Shown: positions 31,746 through 43,370 of the stretch, in pieces
How the letters are laid out: each line of letters starts with the position of its first letter
How positions within the stretch are numbered: the first letter of the stretch is position 1
NCBI GenBank assembly: GCA_030522415.1
Contig: CM060107.1
Coordinates: 7,587,347-7,651,346 of the forward strand
Length of the DNA: 64,000 bases
Direction: 5' to 3'
Source of the DNA: Channallabes apus
Taxonomy: Eukaryota > Chordata > Actinopteri > Siluriformes > Clariidae
Made by a program: the position numbers and the translations under genes
Notes under the pieces: generated by a model
Seen by the model: the letters and a program-made list of their open reading frames with translations, nothing else
What the model was told of the DNA's origin: nothing
Databases searched by the model: none

Positions 31746-34019
31746 AATTGAATAATACACACTGAAACACATTGTTTAGGAACATAACAAAGACTCCCAT
31801 GTTTTAATTTGGGCTCAGAGTTTCCAAGGTCTCAATACAAACGGTCATCATATGGCCTGGAGAAGCAAGTCTAATCTAGAGACCTTACGTGGTAACTTAC
31901 TGGACTTAGAGAAGGTGTGATAATATAATGCGTGTATAATTCTGGTATGGGTTTTGGTCTAAAGGTGTTTTTGATCCTGTGCTTTTAGTTCTGTGTGCAA
32001 TATCAGTCAATCTCAAATCTTTATCCTCAGATAAATAGAAGGAATAAAAAAGCACTTTCTGCGTGTATAAAAACAATCCGAGGATAAACTTTAAACCTTG
32101 GCAGCAGCCTTTCTTCCACACTTCAGAGGTGCTAATGACAGCGGGATGCTATTTACTCAGCAATGACCTTGAAACAGTGTGAGTGGATGAAACAGGTTAG
32201 TGCTGAGAGTGCAGTCGTCTCCTCCTCTCTGTTTAATATCTCAGTATTGATTCATCTCTCTCTCTCTCTCACACACACACACATTCTCCCACTTCTCTCT
32301 CCCTCCCTACATTGTCTTTCTCCATATATACACACAACTGCCTTTATCTTTCCAAGAGATCTCTTCTACTATTCTTTTTTTTTTTTAATTGCTTTGAGTT
32401 TTCATGCTTTTAGATGCACAAATTATTTTGGCCCTCTCTCAAATCTAGTCCTTTTTTAGCACACATTTTGAAATGGCCACTGCCAGCGCCGCCACAATAT
32501 AGAAACTAAATCCACAGCAAAACCTGACCCTGCAATACACTACTAAATAGTGTGTTTTAATAGATACTAAATAGCACGCTCTAATATCAGCTAGTGTAAA
32601 TCCTACCCTGTGCACTAAACTACTAAATAGTGCACTCTAATAGATACCAAATACACACTAAACTACTTAAATGGAAGCTATACTGCATATGGTGTGATTT
32701 ATTTTGTAAGTGTACAGCACTTACACTTACTGTTATCCAGGATAGCAGGTGAGAAGCCATATCAGTTCTTGTGGAGTCTTGACAATTCATAACAAATCAT
32801 GTGTGGTAGTAGCTATTGTGTACCAGTTGGGAGAGGAACCTTGACAGTTCTTGACGATTAGTACATCTTCCGACTCCACAGCTAATGTGTAATCAGATTA
32901 TAGGTGTATTAAAATATGTGACATCACAGAGTCAAGAGATCAATGCCATCAAGAATTTCAACTCTAGGCAATTTGGCATGCTCTAAAAAAATGAGTTATT
33001 CAAGCTGCCAATACATTTTTACACAAACCTGAGCAAATGATTTAGACAGTTCCTGGCATTAATTTTAATCTTTTTGAATCAGCTGTCATCTCTTCCTGTA
33101 AGAAATGTGGAAACATCGTGAAATGTTACTTGCATGTTGGTACAAGTTGTCATACACACATCACTGATTTGCATGTTTCTTGGCACCAGGTGTCGTGACT
33201 TTCACTGGGAAGCCTACAGTCTGTTTTTTTTTTAATGGATTTAAAAATAAACCTGTCTATAAAACATCCACTGATTCTGACTCGAGGCATATTCACTCAT
33301 ACATTGTCTATACTTTAGGTTAAGGCTGGAGATAGAAAGGGCAGAGCAAAAACTTTTTTTTTTTTTGTAGATTTTGTTCACAGTGCAGGATACACTGAGA
33401 AGTTTTATGTATTTACTTTCCACTAAGGAACCACAGGGGATGCAAAAGATTGCACAATGTATATCTCCAAATAGGTATCTCTCTGCATGCATTGTTTAAT
33501 AAAAATGCAAAATTGCTCAATAAAAAAAACTCTTTCTCTCCTAGGGACCCTATTTGGATCGGATTAGTTTTACACAGGTATAACTGGGGTATTTCCTTGA
33601 TTGAAATCCCTTCTCAATCCATCATGTCAGTAATGTTTTATGGATTGAGTGTGTAGGCATCTGGAAAGATTACACCATATTTTACTTTCTATAAAAGGAT
33701 AGTAGAAGTAACTCAGAGTAATATACTGTACTGTATATCCTATCAAAAATGACGTATCGGTAAAGATTCTCTTATCTTGTGGGATTATAAAGATGTGTCA
33801 GGAAGAAAATTCTCTGTTCTATTATCTCCCACTGAGTTAAAACTGAACAATAAAAGCTAGCCAGTTTTTAACAGGACATGCAAAAATCACTTCTGGAGTT
33901 TTACAGATGCTCCTATAGTCATGATGCTCCTATAGTCATGTTACTTACAGGGCAGCCTACAGAATGTCTCCATCAGAAAACAAAAATAAAACATTCTTGT
34001 GTTAGTTCAAATAACATAG
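31746..34019. other. Intergenic sequence, no recognised gene
   Basis: (CT)n then (CA)n at 32253-32282. At about 32540-32670 a motif ACTAAATAGTGCACTCTAAT recurs in variants, perhaps a MITE remnant. An 18-bp unit (GATGCTCCTATAGTCAT) is doubled at 33906-33940. No gene. Confidence 0.45.
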
Positions 34020-34216
34020 AGGCAGAGCATTATCACCCTGCACCTCTATGGTTCGGGTTTGAATCACACCTTTGTTTTGAATGCATTAAGTTGATATGTT
34101 CTCCTTGTTCTTGGAGATACTCCAAGAACTTGTTCATCTTGTTCATCCATACTCCAAAGACATTTGGAATAGTCTAATTGGTCCATAGTGAATTAGGATG
34201 TGGTTATGTGTGTTTA
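34020..34216 (+). mobile_element. V-SINE, strongly decayed
   Basis: GGGTTTGAATCAC resembles a B box. It is followed by ATGTTCTCCTTGTTC, CATACTCCAAAGACATTT and TCTAATTGGTCCATAGTGAA, in the order of a V-SINE. Confidence 0.55.
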
Positions 34217-34220
34217 TTCC

Positions 34221-34453
34221 GGGCATTGGTGGCTCAGTGGTAGGTGTTTCGCCTGCCATGCGGAAGGCCCGGGTTCAATTCCCAGCCCGTGCCCAAACCC
34301 CAGCCACTGGATGCAGTGCCGGTCCCAAGCCTGGATAAAATGGGAGGGTAGCGTCAGGAAGGGCATCCGGTGTAAAAACCTGTGCCAAGTTGTAGTGCGG
34401 ACTGGATATTCCGCTGTGGCGACCCCTTGCCGGGAGCAGCCGAAAGACCAACA
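34221..34453 (+). mobile_element. tRNA-Gly-derived SINE with 16-bp target duplication
   Basis: Flanked by tatgtgtgtttattcc at 34205-34220 and 34454-34469. The head carries the pol III A box (TGGCTCAGTGGTAGG) and B box (GGTTCAATTCC) and follows tRNA-Gly(GCC) closely: …TTCGCCTGCCATGCGGAAGG. The body ends GTGGCGACCCCTTGCCGGGA and CAGCCGAAAGACCAACA. That 3' end matches the end of the RTE-type LINE fragments at 12965 and 60690, so those LINEs probably supply its reverse transcriptase. A second copy lies at 61264-61500. Confidence 0.9.
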
Positions 34454-34469
34454 TATGTGTGTTTATTCC

Positions 34470-35109
34470 CTGGAATGAGTTTCCACCTTGTGCCCAGAGT
34501 TTCCTGCAAGAACTAACTACCCTGTTCTAACTACCCTGTGACTCTACACAGAATAAGTGGCATAGATACCAAGTATGCAAAAACAACTAAAGCTTCCTCT
34601 TGTTCTATAAACACACACACACACAAACACTAGCTGAACTCACTTTGATTCCTCAGAGTTTCACATTTTCATTAACTTTCAAAAATGAATTGTCTTTTTT
34701 TTTTTAAGATATAATTAGTGTGAACAATGAGAATGGAATATAGTTAATAAAGAGGGAAAGTGTTTGGGGATTTGAAACCTTGGCTAAGCTTCTTTGCTCA
34801 GCCACAATTCTTGCAGTGGATGATACACTGAAAGCCCTGCTCTAGTCTGTTACACCTTGATAAGAGAGGAGCTGTAGTGGAGGAAAAAAGCAAATAAACC
34901 AAACATTCATTTAAGGTTCTGGAAATTTATTTAATAACAGACCGATTACATTTAGCCAGAATTTAGGCTTCATTATATAAATAAAAAAGTCAAATCGGGT
35001 TTGGATCCATTTCATTCATATTTATTACACACATTTTCTTATTTTTAGGTTAAGGTTTAAGCAAATTAATTTTAGCTTATACTAACAAGCAACTTATGTA
35101 TGACCTGTG
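34470..35109. other. Intergenic sequence, no recognised gene
   Basis: Short (CA)n at 34611-34625 and a T-tract at 34697-34707. Nothing else is supported. Confidence 0.45.
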
Positions 35110-35340
35110 GTATAAGGGTGAGCACTGTGGCCTCATCCCTCCAGGACTGAGGGTTAGGTTCCTGGGCCTGCTTCCGTCTGTGTGAAGTTTGCATGTTCTC
35201 CCCGTGCTTGGTGGGTTTCCTTCCACAGACATGCAGATTGGGCTAATTGCCATTCCCAAAGTGCCTGAAGTCTCCTGAGATCTCCTGAGGCTTTCTGCAA
35301 CTTGGTACAGGACAAGGATATGGAAAATAAGGGGGAAAAA
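35110..35340 (+). mobile_element. V-SINE, decayed
   Basis: A head remnant (GTGGCCTCATCCCTCCAGGA) is followed by GAAGTTTGCATGTTCTCCCC, GTGCTTGGTGGGTTTCC and ACAGACATGCAGATTGGGCT. The middle is shortened by deletions. Confidence 0.75.
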
Positions 35341-35389
35341 GAATGAATATTTCTCTAACCAGGCATCCTGGAAATCATCTTATCCTGTA

Positions 35390-36276
35390 ATCCAAGCACC
35401 TTCAAAGATCACCTCACCAGAAATCCTCCCCTTAATCACAACTATCATTAATGGTCCCATAACAACAAACAGAACTGTTCTTAACCTTCTGAAGAAATCC
35501 ACTCTGCATTTTGCAGACTTTTTTCTTAACGTTTCAAGACTACACTTTTGGCTGCCACTGAGAAGCTGTATGTGCTGCTAAATCACTCAGTCTGTCACTT
35601 GTCCTGATCCTCACTGACCTGTCAGCAATAATTGTCCAATATGAAAGGTCTTGGAATCTGTGGCACAGCATGATAATGGTTTGGTTCCTTCCTGGAAGGT
35701 AGTTCATATCAGATTACGTGGAAGGGATCAACATCTGGTCCACACAAAACACTCCACATGTGTCCCACAAGGCCCAGTACATGGAACACATCTGATCATC
35801 TTCTGTACTTAATCTATGAGTTCCCATATTATTGTTATAAAGATGACACTCAAACCATGCTCTCATTCCCTCCCTCAGATGCTCATCATACCAAGTATAT
35901 ACAAGAGTAGTTGAACTGTATTGGTCCCTGGTCATCCAATCCCCTGTCAGAATCGTATTATCTTACCAGCTAATCTAACACACTTGTCTCGATTTCTTCA
36001 GAAGAATTTCTTCATTTTTACCCACACATTCCACTTGTTCTGTCCTTTGTCATTTCGAGACTCAACTAGTCTGCCTCTGTGCACTATTCAACCTCTGCAG
36101 TGGATTCAGAGTGCTGCTGCATGACTGGTTTTCAGTCTTCCTAATACACTCATACAGTACACCACCCCATTACTATTTTCTTTTCATTGACTTCTTGTAG
36201 CTGGAAACTCATTCCTGCAGTGTCTTGGACAATTTGGTGAAAATAAACTTTTTACAAAAAAAAAAAAAAAAAAAAG
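35390..36276 (+). mobile_element. Decayed CR1/L2/Rex1-type LINE fragment
   Basis: Traces of a reverse transcriptase are readable in order: a Leu-Thr-Asp-Leu-Ser-Ala motif near 35615, a VPQGP-like turn near 35758-35775, a YKDDTQ-like remnant of the YADD box near 35838-35855, then LQWIQSAAA near 36094-36120, the LQ-IQNAAARLV motif of L2-type LINEs. Many stops interrupt it. An AATAAA and a 21-base A run at 36255-36275 follow. Confidence 0.6.
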
Positions 36277-36760
36277 GGCTGTTGCAATGATGCTGAAGAC
36301 CTCCCCAACATGTTTGATGTCGACTTGCCTTAGAACCTTAAGCAAATAATATCTAAGCTTCCATACAAGCTGCGTGAAAAGTGGAGAAATACTGCATGTG
36401 ACATTCTAGAAAGAACAAAAGAGATAAAGAGTGCAGAAACTATACATGTTGCATTACAATCCCCCTGTTTGTTCTGTTCTGGCAATCATGCATTGGAATC
36501 ATGTCATGAGATAGTTTTGAAACCCCATCAAGATGCAGGGAAAATGTTTGTTGGGAAGGAAGAGCAGCAGTTTATGGAGACTGCGGAGGAGAATGGATAT
36601 GAAGGTGGGGAGAATGGAGCGGAAGGTTACGAGGGCGGCAAGAGCCCAGAGCTGCAGGCCGGAGATGGGGAGGACAGTGGAGCTGGAGATGGCACTCAGG
36701 ACGGAGACGGAGGCCGGATAGAAGCCAGCAAAAGTGAAGAAGAAATGAGCGACTGAAGTT
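36277..36760 (+). pseudogene. BEL/Pao gag remnant with zinc knuckle
   Basis: A gag-like piece (LPYKLREKWRNTACDILERT, about 36357-36415) leads to a CCHC zinc knuckle (CLFCSGNHALESC) at about 36468-36506. After it comes a GC-rich stretch (36560-36756) coding for Glu/Gly/Asp-rich sequence unlike the flanks. This may be foreign DNA or a diverged spacer. A stop follows at 36754-36756. Confidence 0.65.
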
Positions 36761-36803
36761 GTCTTCTAACAGAATTTCAATTTCCAGTTCGGAATAGCTT
36801 CTC

Positions 36804-37950
36804 ATGAGCCAGTTGAACCACGATTTTCCTGAAAGGGTCTGTGATGAGAAGCCTGAGCATTCAGTTGAGGACAGGATGTTTCTCAAATATGCAGCAGATT
36901 CTGTTACTAAACAGCATGGTCACTATCAACTTCGACTTCCATTCCGTCAAGAGAAGGTCTATTTGCATAATAATAGAAAGGTAGCTAAACAGCGAGCTAT
37001 TACCCTTATGAAGAGGTTTCAAATAGATGATCTGTTTTTTTCTGACTATGAGGAGTTCATGAGCGATGTCTTGGAGATGAAGCATGCTGAAAAGGTGCCA
37101 GTAGATCAGTTGTCCGGAACATTTGGAAAAGTCTGGTACATGGTGTGTACCATAAGAGGAAGAAGAAAATTTGAGTTGTTTTCAATTGTGGGTCTTTGTT
37201 AGGATGTTGGTGCACCTCTGTGGTGCTGTCTCTTCACCTAGTTGTGCAAATTATGCACTCAAGAAAACAGCAGAGGACAATGTGGGTAGAGTTGACAAGG
37301 AAGTTCTTAATACCATTAGAAGGAATTTCTATGTTGATGACTGTCTTACTTCCTTACCGGATGAGGATGCGGCTCATCATTTTAGTGAAGCTAGCGAGGA
37401 AGGGTATGGCATAGCTATCTATTTCCGACTTACCAACATCTTTGGGATCATTTATGTTGCCTTTGTGTTGGGAGAGTTGCCCCATTAAAGCCTGTACTCA
37501 GATTGACAGGATACTCAAGAGAGAGATCGAAATCCCATGTATGGAATCTGTTTTCTGGACCAATAGTACGTCGGTTTTTAAATACATCTTTAATGACACA
37601 ACACGATTCAAAGCATATGTTGCAAATAGAGTCCGAAAAATACATGACTTGTCTGAGAAATCTCAATGGCGTTACGTTAATGGATTTTTTAATCCTGCAG
37701 TTGCTGCATCACGTGGCCTTTCGATTGATTCGTTCCTCGGTTCAGACAGATGGTTGCACGGTCCAGAATTTCTTTTGTTTGCCTTGTTTTCCTGAGGAAC
37801 AAATGAACAACCCTGTAGACGATTCAGAAGTAAAGAAGGAAGCTATGGCCTTTTCTAACGTTTTGACAAAAGCCCATGATCCTGTCATTGAGTTAATTGA
37901 GCATTTCTCTTCGTGGAATAGCATTAAAAGGGCTACTGCATAGATCCTGA
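36804..37950 (+). pseudogene. BEL/Pao reverse transcriptase region, deleted and frameshifted
   Basis: Frames at 36804-37202 and 37171-37488 encode the pre-RT segment (KAADSVTKQHGHYQLRLPF-like, AKQRAITLMKRF) and then RT motifs ([19 protein letters not shown] and the catalytic FYVDDC at about 37326-37343). Between KVWYMV… and HLCGA about 60-80 residues with the first catalytic Asp of the palm are missing. Frames at 37442-37943 continue into the post-RT region (SLMTQHDSKHMLQIESEKYM). RNase H motifs are not clearly visible. Confidence 0.75.
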
Positions 37951-38099
37951 AGTTTAAGATGCTCCGGTTATTGAGCCAAAGGAAAAAGGATGGACACACT
38001 TTTCATCTAGTAATTTGGATGGCTTCAATAACAAGAAAACTGAAGTAAAAGCTCAGTTTGGAGATAAAGAGCTTTCAGTCGAGGATCTTATCTATGTGG

Positions 38100-39150
38100 A
38101 TCTTATCTATGTTTTGTTCAGCAACAATCATTCAAGTCTAAAATTTCATCTCTGAAGAGAGGACATACTTTTAAGAAAGGCAGTAGCATCTACAAACTTG
38201 ACTCTTTTCTAGAGGATGGGATTTTAAGAGTTGGTGGGAGACTGCATAAGACGGCAATACCTGAAGATTCATCATCAAGCCATCTTGACAAAGAATGTCA
38301 TCTGTCCACAATACTTTTAAACCATTTTCATCAGACAACAGGTCATTGTGGAAAAAAATCAGATACTCTCAAAGCTTCGCCAGAGATTCTGGATAGTTCA
38401 TTCCAATTCAGCTGCTCGAAGTTTTGTCAGAAACTGCCTAATTTGTAGATGTTGGAATGCTCCAGTGATGGAGCAAAAAATGGCAGATTTACCTCTAAGT
38501 CGTCTAACTTTTGTGACTCCCCTCCTTTTACGTGCGTAAGTACTGATTATTTTGGTCCAGTTGAGGTAAAAAGTGGCCAGTGTTTGGTAAAAAGATACGG
38601 GGTGTTGTTCACATGCTTGGTGAGTAGAACCATTCATCTTGAGTTGGCCTTTTCATTGGAGACCGATTCTTGTATTATGGCCCTGAGAAGGTTCATATGT
38701 AGAAAAGGCCAAGTTCAAGAAATGATATCAGATAATGGAACAAACTATGTAGGAATGTATGCTGAATGAAGGAATCAAATGGAGCTTTAATCCTCCTTCA
38801 TGGCCTCATTACGGCGGAGTCTGTAACCATCAAGAAGACTCTGTATTCTGTTTAAAACAACAAGTTTTAGATGACGAAGTACTATAGACAGCTCTCTGTG
38901 AGGTAGAGGCTATAGTCAATGATCGCCCTATTACCACCATATCTGATGATGTCACTAATCCCGAACCTCTCACACCACAATCATCTCCTGCTGTTGAAAG
39001 GAAAGCCAAGGAACTCTTGGCCTGTTGGATGGATCACTAAGACCTTACCCGATAAAAGAGGACATATTTGTCGTGTCTTGGTCAAAACAAAGTCCAATAT
39101 ACTGGAAAGGCCTATTAATAAGCTGTGCCTTCTTCAAGAGTAATTTTTTA
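38100..39150 (+). pseudogene. BEL/Pao integrase remnant
   Basis: Fragments show the N-terminal HHCC zinc-binding region (HQTTGHCGK … NCLICRCW, about 38330-38455), then the catalytic core with the first Asp in STDYFGPVEV (about 38538-38567) and the second in MISDNGTNYVG (about 38723-38755). The Glu-containing motif is not intact. EVEAIVNDRPIT at about 38900-38935 marks the end of the core. Several stops interrupt it. Confidence 0.75.
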
Positions 39151-39219
39151 TACATTCTGTAGTATGCATAATTATAAGATGAATGTATTTGCCTTAATAT
39201 TGCCAATCAAGGGCCGAGA

Positions 39220-39541
39220 TGTAGGAGCCATAAATGCGTTAATATTGTTGTATAATGTTTTTCTACTGCTTATGTACTTTTGACCTCATTTTGTAGGTAT
39301 TTTCTGTTCTCCCCCTGTGGTGAATGAGATTAATTGTAACCCTTTTGGCATTTCCAGGGAGTAGCCATTTTAAACAGGATGTGATGTGTCAATGGCAGGG
39401 AGACAGTTTTTTGACCTGCAGCCATTATTCCTCACTACACAGTTTTGTCTTATTTTTTCAAGTATTTATGTTTTTGCTACAATAAACACAAGTTTTTGAT
39501 CAAAGGAGGCTATGGAGCAGCGTCATTTTTACTTTCCCACA
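39220..39541 (+). repeat. BEL/Pao 3' LTR
   Basis: Starts TGTAGGAGCC just after a purine-rich tract (AAGGGCCGAGA) that would prime plus-strand synthesis, and ends TTTCCCACA. AATAAA at about 39480 acts as the likely polyadenylation signal. About 322 bp. The end is chosen by the TG…CA rule only. Confidence 0.6.
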
Positions 39542-39934
39542 TGGATGTGGCCAAATGTTGAATAAGAAGCCATAAAGCCCTTCCCTAAAAGAGTTTTTAA
39601 ACTGATGGTGCTGATGGTCAGTAACATAGTGAAACAGAAGCACGATGTATTTATTGATAGGGACTTTAAAGCACAGTTGATGCAAGTAGTTTCAAATAAG
39701 TGCTTCTGGCAAACACCTTAAATGATGCAATAAGCACAACATGTACGAAGGACATTAAAATGCAGCTTCAGTGATTGGAAAAACATACCTACATGGTAGT
39801 ACGTATATGCCTGGCTTATTTTCCTGGAATTTATGGAAAAAGCTGATGCATCTCTTGTGATTAAAGGGAATTTGAATAGGTCATACTGTACCCTGAAAGA
39901 TGAGTATTTGTGGGATTTGTGGGAAGACAGATGC

Positions 39935-39984
<50 letters not shown>

Positions 39985-41335
39985 CCTGCAATCCATTAGC
40001 ACTGATTACTTCGCAGTCATGCCTGCTTCCAGTGGCCTGCCCCTTCGCACACCTGCAGAAGGGGTGGCCATTTACTTAGTGAGCCTACAGAGTGAGCACA
40101 GAATGATGACTCAAATCAAATCTTAATGCAAATCTATTAATTATGTTCGATTATTGCTCCAGCAGAACATCTCTGCAAATGTCAGTGTGATGTAAATTCC
40201 ATTATTCAGGAGGCTTTGTAACCAAAACCTTCAAAGACTCTTTAAAGACCGGATCAATATGGAGTTAAATTCAGTGAAAGACAATAGGCAAATTAACAGA
40301 GAGAGGGAACCTAAGTACTTGAAGATAAACAAGTAAGAGAATAAGAGAGGTTGGGCTATGGGTAAATAAATTAGATAACATATCTACATTCCAGGGAATT
40401 GTTGTAAGTGAATACTGCTGTGCCAATACAGCTTTTGACCTGAATTTATTGAAAGTGAGTGACATGAGCAAGCAAGAAAAGACAAAGAGAGTGCAAGAGC
40501 ACAAGAATCAGGGACAAAAGCCCTCATCCACTTCAATTTCTAAAAAAACTTATTGACGTGGCCTTCACGCCAGCACTCCGCTCTGCCCTACCCCCCAGGT
40601 TACTGCTGCCTCTCATCAGTGTCACACACTTGTCACCTTGGCTCCTTTTGTCCCTGTTAAATGTCACAAACTAGTTCCTCTGATTTTTTCCAGAAACTGG
40701 TCTTTCATGCAGTCTGCTCCCGCTCAGTGCTACACGATACTGTATTTGATTGAGTCTGCTCTTGGTCAGAGTTGATGTTGTTCACAATGACTTTCTTGGA
40801 ATGTTTCTGGGAAGCTCATCACTCAGGACCTCTTCTCATTACAAGGAAAAGGTCATCAGGGATTTTCTATCAATTCTCTTAGCTTTTTTTGGCCATTAGT
40901 CAGACGTTTTTTAGTGTTGTCATGTGAATCTGGCCACTTTACTACTTGAAAAGTGTAAGATGATTATTACTCCTTTGGGGAATTGTGGACCATAGAAATG
41001 TCCTGAAAAGTTATTACTTCTGATACCCTGATACCTATGTTCTTTGGGTCAGTGTCAAAACCTGGTAATTTTAGTGCTAGTTGTTTGGGGACAGTTTCAG
41101 TATATTGGAATTTCTACAGTCAGAACCTAGGTTCTTCTCAAAATTCTGCCCTTTCATAACAACAGAAGCTGGTCACTAATGATTTCTCCCCTTGTATGGT
41201 GTCAGATATTGGTCACCCTATAGCGTTCTGTCCATGGATACCTGCAGAAGCTGGTCACTGATTATACTTTTAGTCAGATGCTGGAAAGCTTTCTGAGATT
41301 GCACAGAATCAGAAGTTGGCTGTAAGTCAGGCTTC
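39542..41335. other. Intergenic sequence with a GATA microsatellite
   Basis: (ATAG/GATA)n at about 39936-39984, giving a false Ile-Tyr-Leu-Ser repeat ORF on the minus strand. No gene recognised. Confidence 0.5.
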
Positions 41336-41339
41336 AATA

Positions 41340-41800
41340 AGAAAAATAAATACAAGGAGTGGGCAAGTCCAACCAGGAATTGTGATGAAATTCCGATTGG
41401 CATTTACATGAGACTTCAAGCAAAGTACAGTGATGAAACTCTTAGCTGCAGCAAAACATTAAAATATTGCAAATGTTTTAAAGTAGGCGGTACATTAGTG
41501 AATGGCGATCCGGGCCGACATGGCTCAGTGCCCACATCAGTCGTTCTTATGAACATTCAGCAAGTGGAACAACTGATCCTTGAAAACTGATGACACCAAC
41601 TGGCAGAAGAGGCACATCTGTCTATGGGAACTGTACACACAATCATTCATCAACATCACTGGGAGTTATTGCCATGGTTGGGAGTTATTGCCACATCTCC
41701 TGTACAGTCCTGACCTACCTGTAGCACCAAGCTATTTCCACATACTGGGAATTAATACAGGAGTTCCTGGGAGGCCACCAATAGCTCATTTGCTCGGTCT
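41340..41800 (+). mobile_element. Internally deleted mariner-type relic (copy 2)
   Basis: The + strand reads RLQAKYSDETLSCSKTLKYC, then DPGRHGSVPTS, NIQQVEQLILEN, stop, and AEEAHLSMGTVHTIIHQHH. This is the mariner DNA-binding domain. It then jumps to LLYSPDLPVAPSYFHILG, the mariner SPDLAPSDFHLFG block near the C-terminus. The central catalytic part is lost, much as in the copy at 9905-10330. Confidence 0.7.
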
Positions 41801-41915
41801 TTGTTTGCACTGTGTTTTATATTACCCTAAAAGTGGTTATGTGCTTTAGTAGCCAACAAGGAAAAAAAGTAAACAAAACTCCTTCTTACTGAATCCAAAG
41901 TGAAGTGACTAACCC

Positions 41916-42235
41916 AGTGATTTTCAACCACTGTGCAGTGGCACACAAGGGTGCTTTGAGAGATCATCAGGTGTGCTGTGAAGAATTATCCATTTATACT
42001 AATTGATCCAAATAGATATATTATTTAGTTACTGGAAAAAACTGACTGGTAGGGAACTGACTCTTTTGGTTTAACTGACTCATAGGGAAACGGAATAATC
42101 GTGACTGCACGACTCCGTTATGCTTGGTGTGTGGGAAACAGCTATCCCAAGCAAGCTTAAACTTTATCCTCAAACAAAACACCCATCAGTTCACAACATG
42201 AAAGTAGACTATTTTGTAGTCTATTTAGTCTATTA
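41916..42235 (+). mobile_element. hAT (ZBED-type) transposon relic, 5' end
   Basis: Starts CAGTGATTTTCAACCACTGT, a hAT-like CAG terminus. Further on, about 42100-42190, a frame reads CTTPLCLVCGKQLSQASLNF, the start of a BED-type zinc finger of hAT transposases. The rest of the gene is not recognised. Confidence 0.6.
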
Positions 42236-42699
42236 GACTAGTCCATGTAGAAATGTTTTTGTAAATTATTTTGTATGCCTGTGTGAACACTCTTGGAAAC
42301 AGGCACCTTTAATGAAAAAGAACCCACACAGTTGAATGAGAGAGCACTTAATGCTAGCTACCTACATGTAGTATCTATCTACAGTACAAGCGCTGAACTT
42401 TTCAAGCATGAATGCTAGAAAAACTAAAAACATAAAGAGACTAATAACTGTTGAGCAAGTGCTTAGTGTGTGGCTTTCTTCAATTCATGCCAGGATATTA
42501 GCTTTGAGTTCATCTAAGCAGGCCCCAAGCAGGAGTGAGTATAAACAAATTGATATATTAATTTATCATTATACAGTATATACTGTGTTAGGCTGTTAGT
42601 TTCATTATGGTGCTTGGTGTTTTGTTTTGTTTTTTGCACGAAGTGTTCCAGAACAGTTGACCATTGTACCTTAAATTAAAATCTTACTGTTGCTGTCAT

Positions 42700-42825
42700 T
42701 GTTACTTAATTACCTCATGCCATATGAGTTATTTCATAGTTCTTTTCTTTTTTTTAATGTAAACATATTGTTCTAGAATGTAAAAAATAAATCAAAATAT
42801 GTGTCTAAACTTTTGACAGGTGTGT
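42700..42825 (+). mobile_element. End fragment of a Tc1-type MITE
   Basis: CCATATGAGTTATTTCATAG … TCTAGAATGTAAAAAATAAA … TGTGTCTAAACTTTTGACAG follows the order of the right end of a very common fish Tc1-type element (…TGTGTCCAAACTTTTGACTGG). The left half is not recognised. Confidence 0.6.
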
Positions 42826-42999
42826 TCAAACCTTTGTCTTCTGATTTTGAACACTGTCAGAAGTTTCTGCATTTATAGTGTTAGAAATTAGACAGTCTAG
42901 CACCTTCCACAGTGGACAGAGTCAGAAGCTGGATTTCTGCCCTTGGACAGTGTCAGGAGTTGCCCATATATGTATGTCACTTGCTTCTAATGCTGAAAC

Positions 43000-43282
43000 C
43001 TGATTATCCAAATGAGGATGAGTTCCCTGTTGAGTCTGGATCCTCTCAAGGTTTCTTCCTAATGCCATCTCAGGGAGTTTTTCCTTGCCACCATCGCCGT
43101 CACCCTTGGCTTGCTCATCAGAGACATTTCATTCATCATTCATTCATCTCATTATTATGTAGACACATTTTTCTCACACATACACACTTCCAATTATTTT
43201 CTTTTCTTAAAAATGTTTTCTCTCATTTTTGTGAAGCTGCTTTGAGACAATGACCATTGTTAAAAACGCTATATAAATTTTG
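43000..43282 (+). repeat. Teleost dispersed repeat, fairly complete copy
   Basis: GTTGAGTCTGGATCCTCTCA, AGGTTTCTTCCTAATGCCAT, TTTTTCCTTGCCACCATCGC, TGGCTTGCTCATCAGAGACA and GAAGCTGCTTTGAGACAATG … AACGCTATATAAATTTT form one unit. Reverse-oriented pieces are at 10390-10475 and 13633-13830. The ORF at 42912-43253 overlaps it and is not a gene. Confidence 0.7.
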
Positions 43283-43370
43283 TATACCGCACGCCCGAAC
43301 ACCTGTCTGTCTGTACATGTTGCTGTCTTTTCAGTCATTAGGCATTCAAATATCTATTTAAATATCGTAT

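Larger units (their letters stand above)
36277..39541 (+). mobile_element. BEL/Pao LTR retrotransposon, 5'-truncated
   Basis: The internal region (36277-39219) reads gag, reverse transcriptase and integrase in that order, and a 3' LTR follows at 39220-39541. No 5' LTR or gag start is seen: the element begins abruptly after the A-run of the preceding LINE. The gag-pol frame is broken by many stops and frameshifts, and part of the RT palm is deleted. Confidence 0.85.

Noticed and set aside
34221..34300. A tRNA-Gly gene
   Set aside because: The head resembles tRNA-Gly but is followed by a long SINE body and flanked by a 16-bp target duplication. The acceptor stem does not pair at both ends.
42912..43253. 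Possible small protein gene
   Set aside because: Most of it is a dispersed repeat seen in reverse elsewhere in the window.
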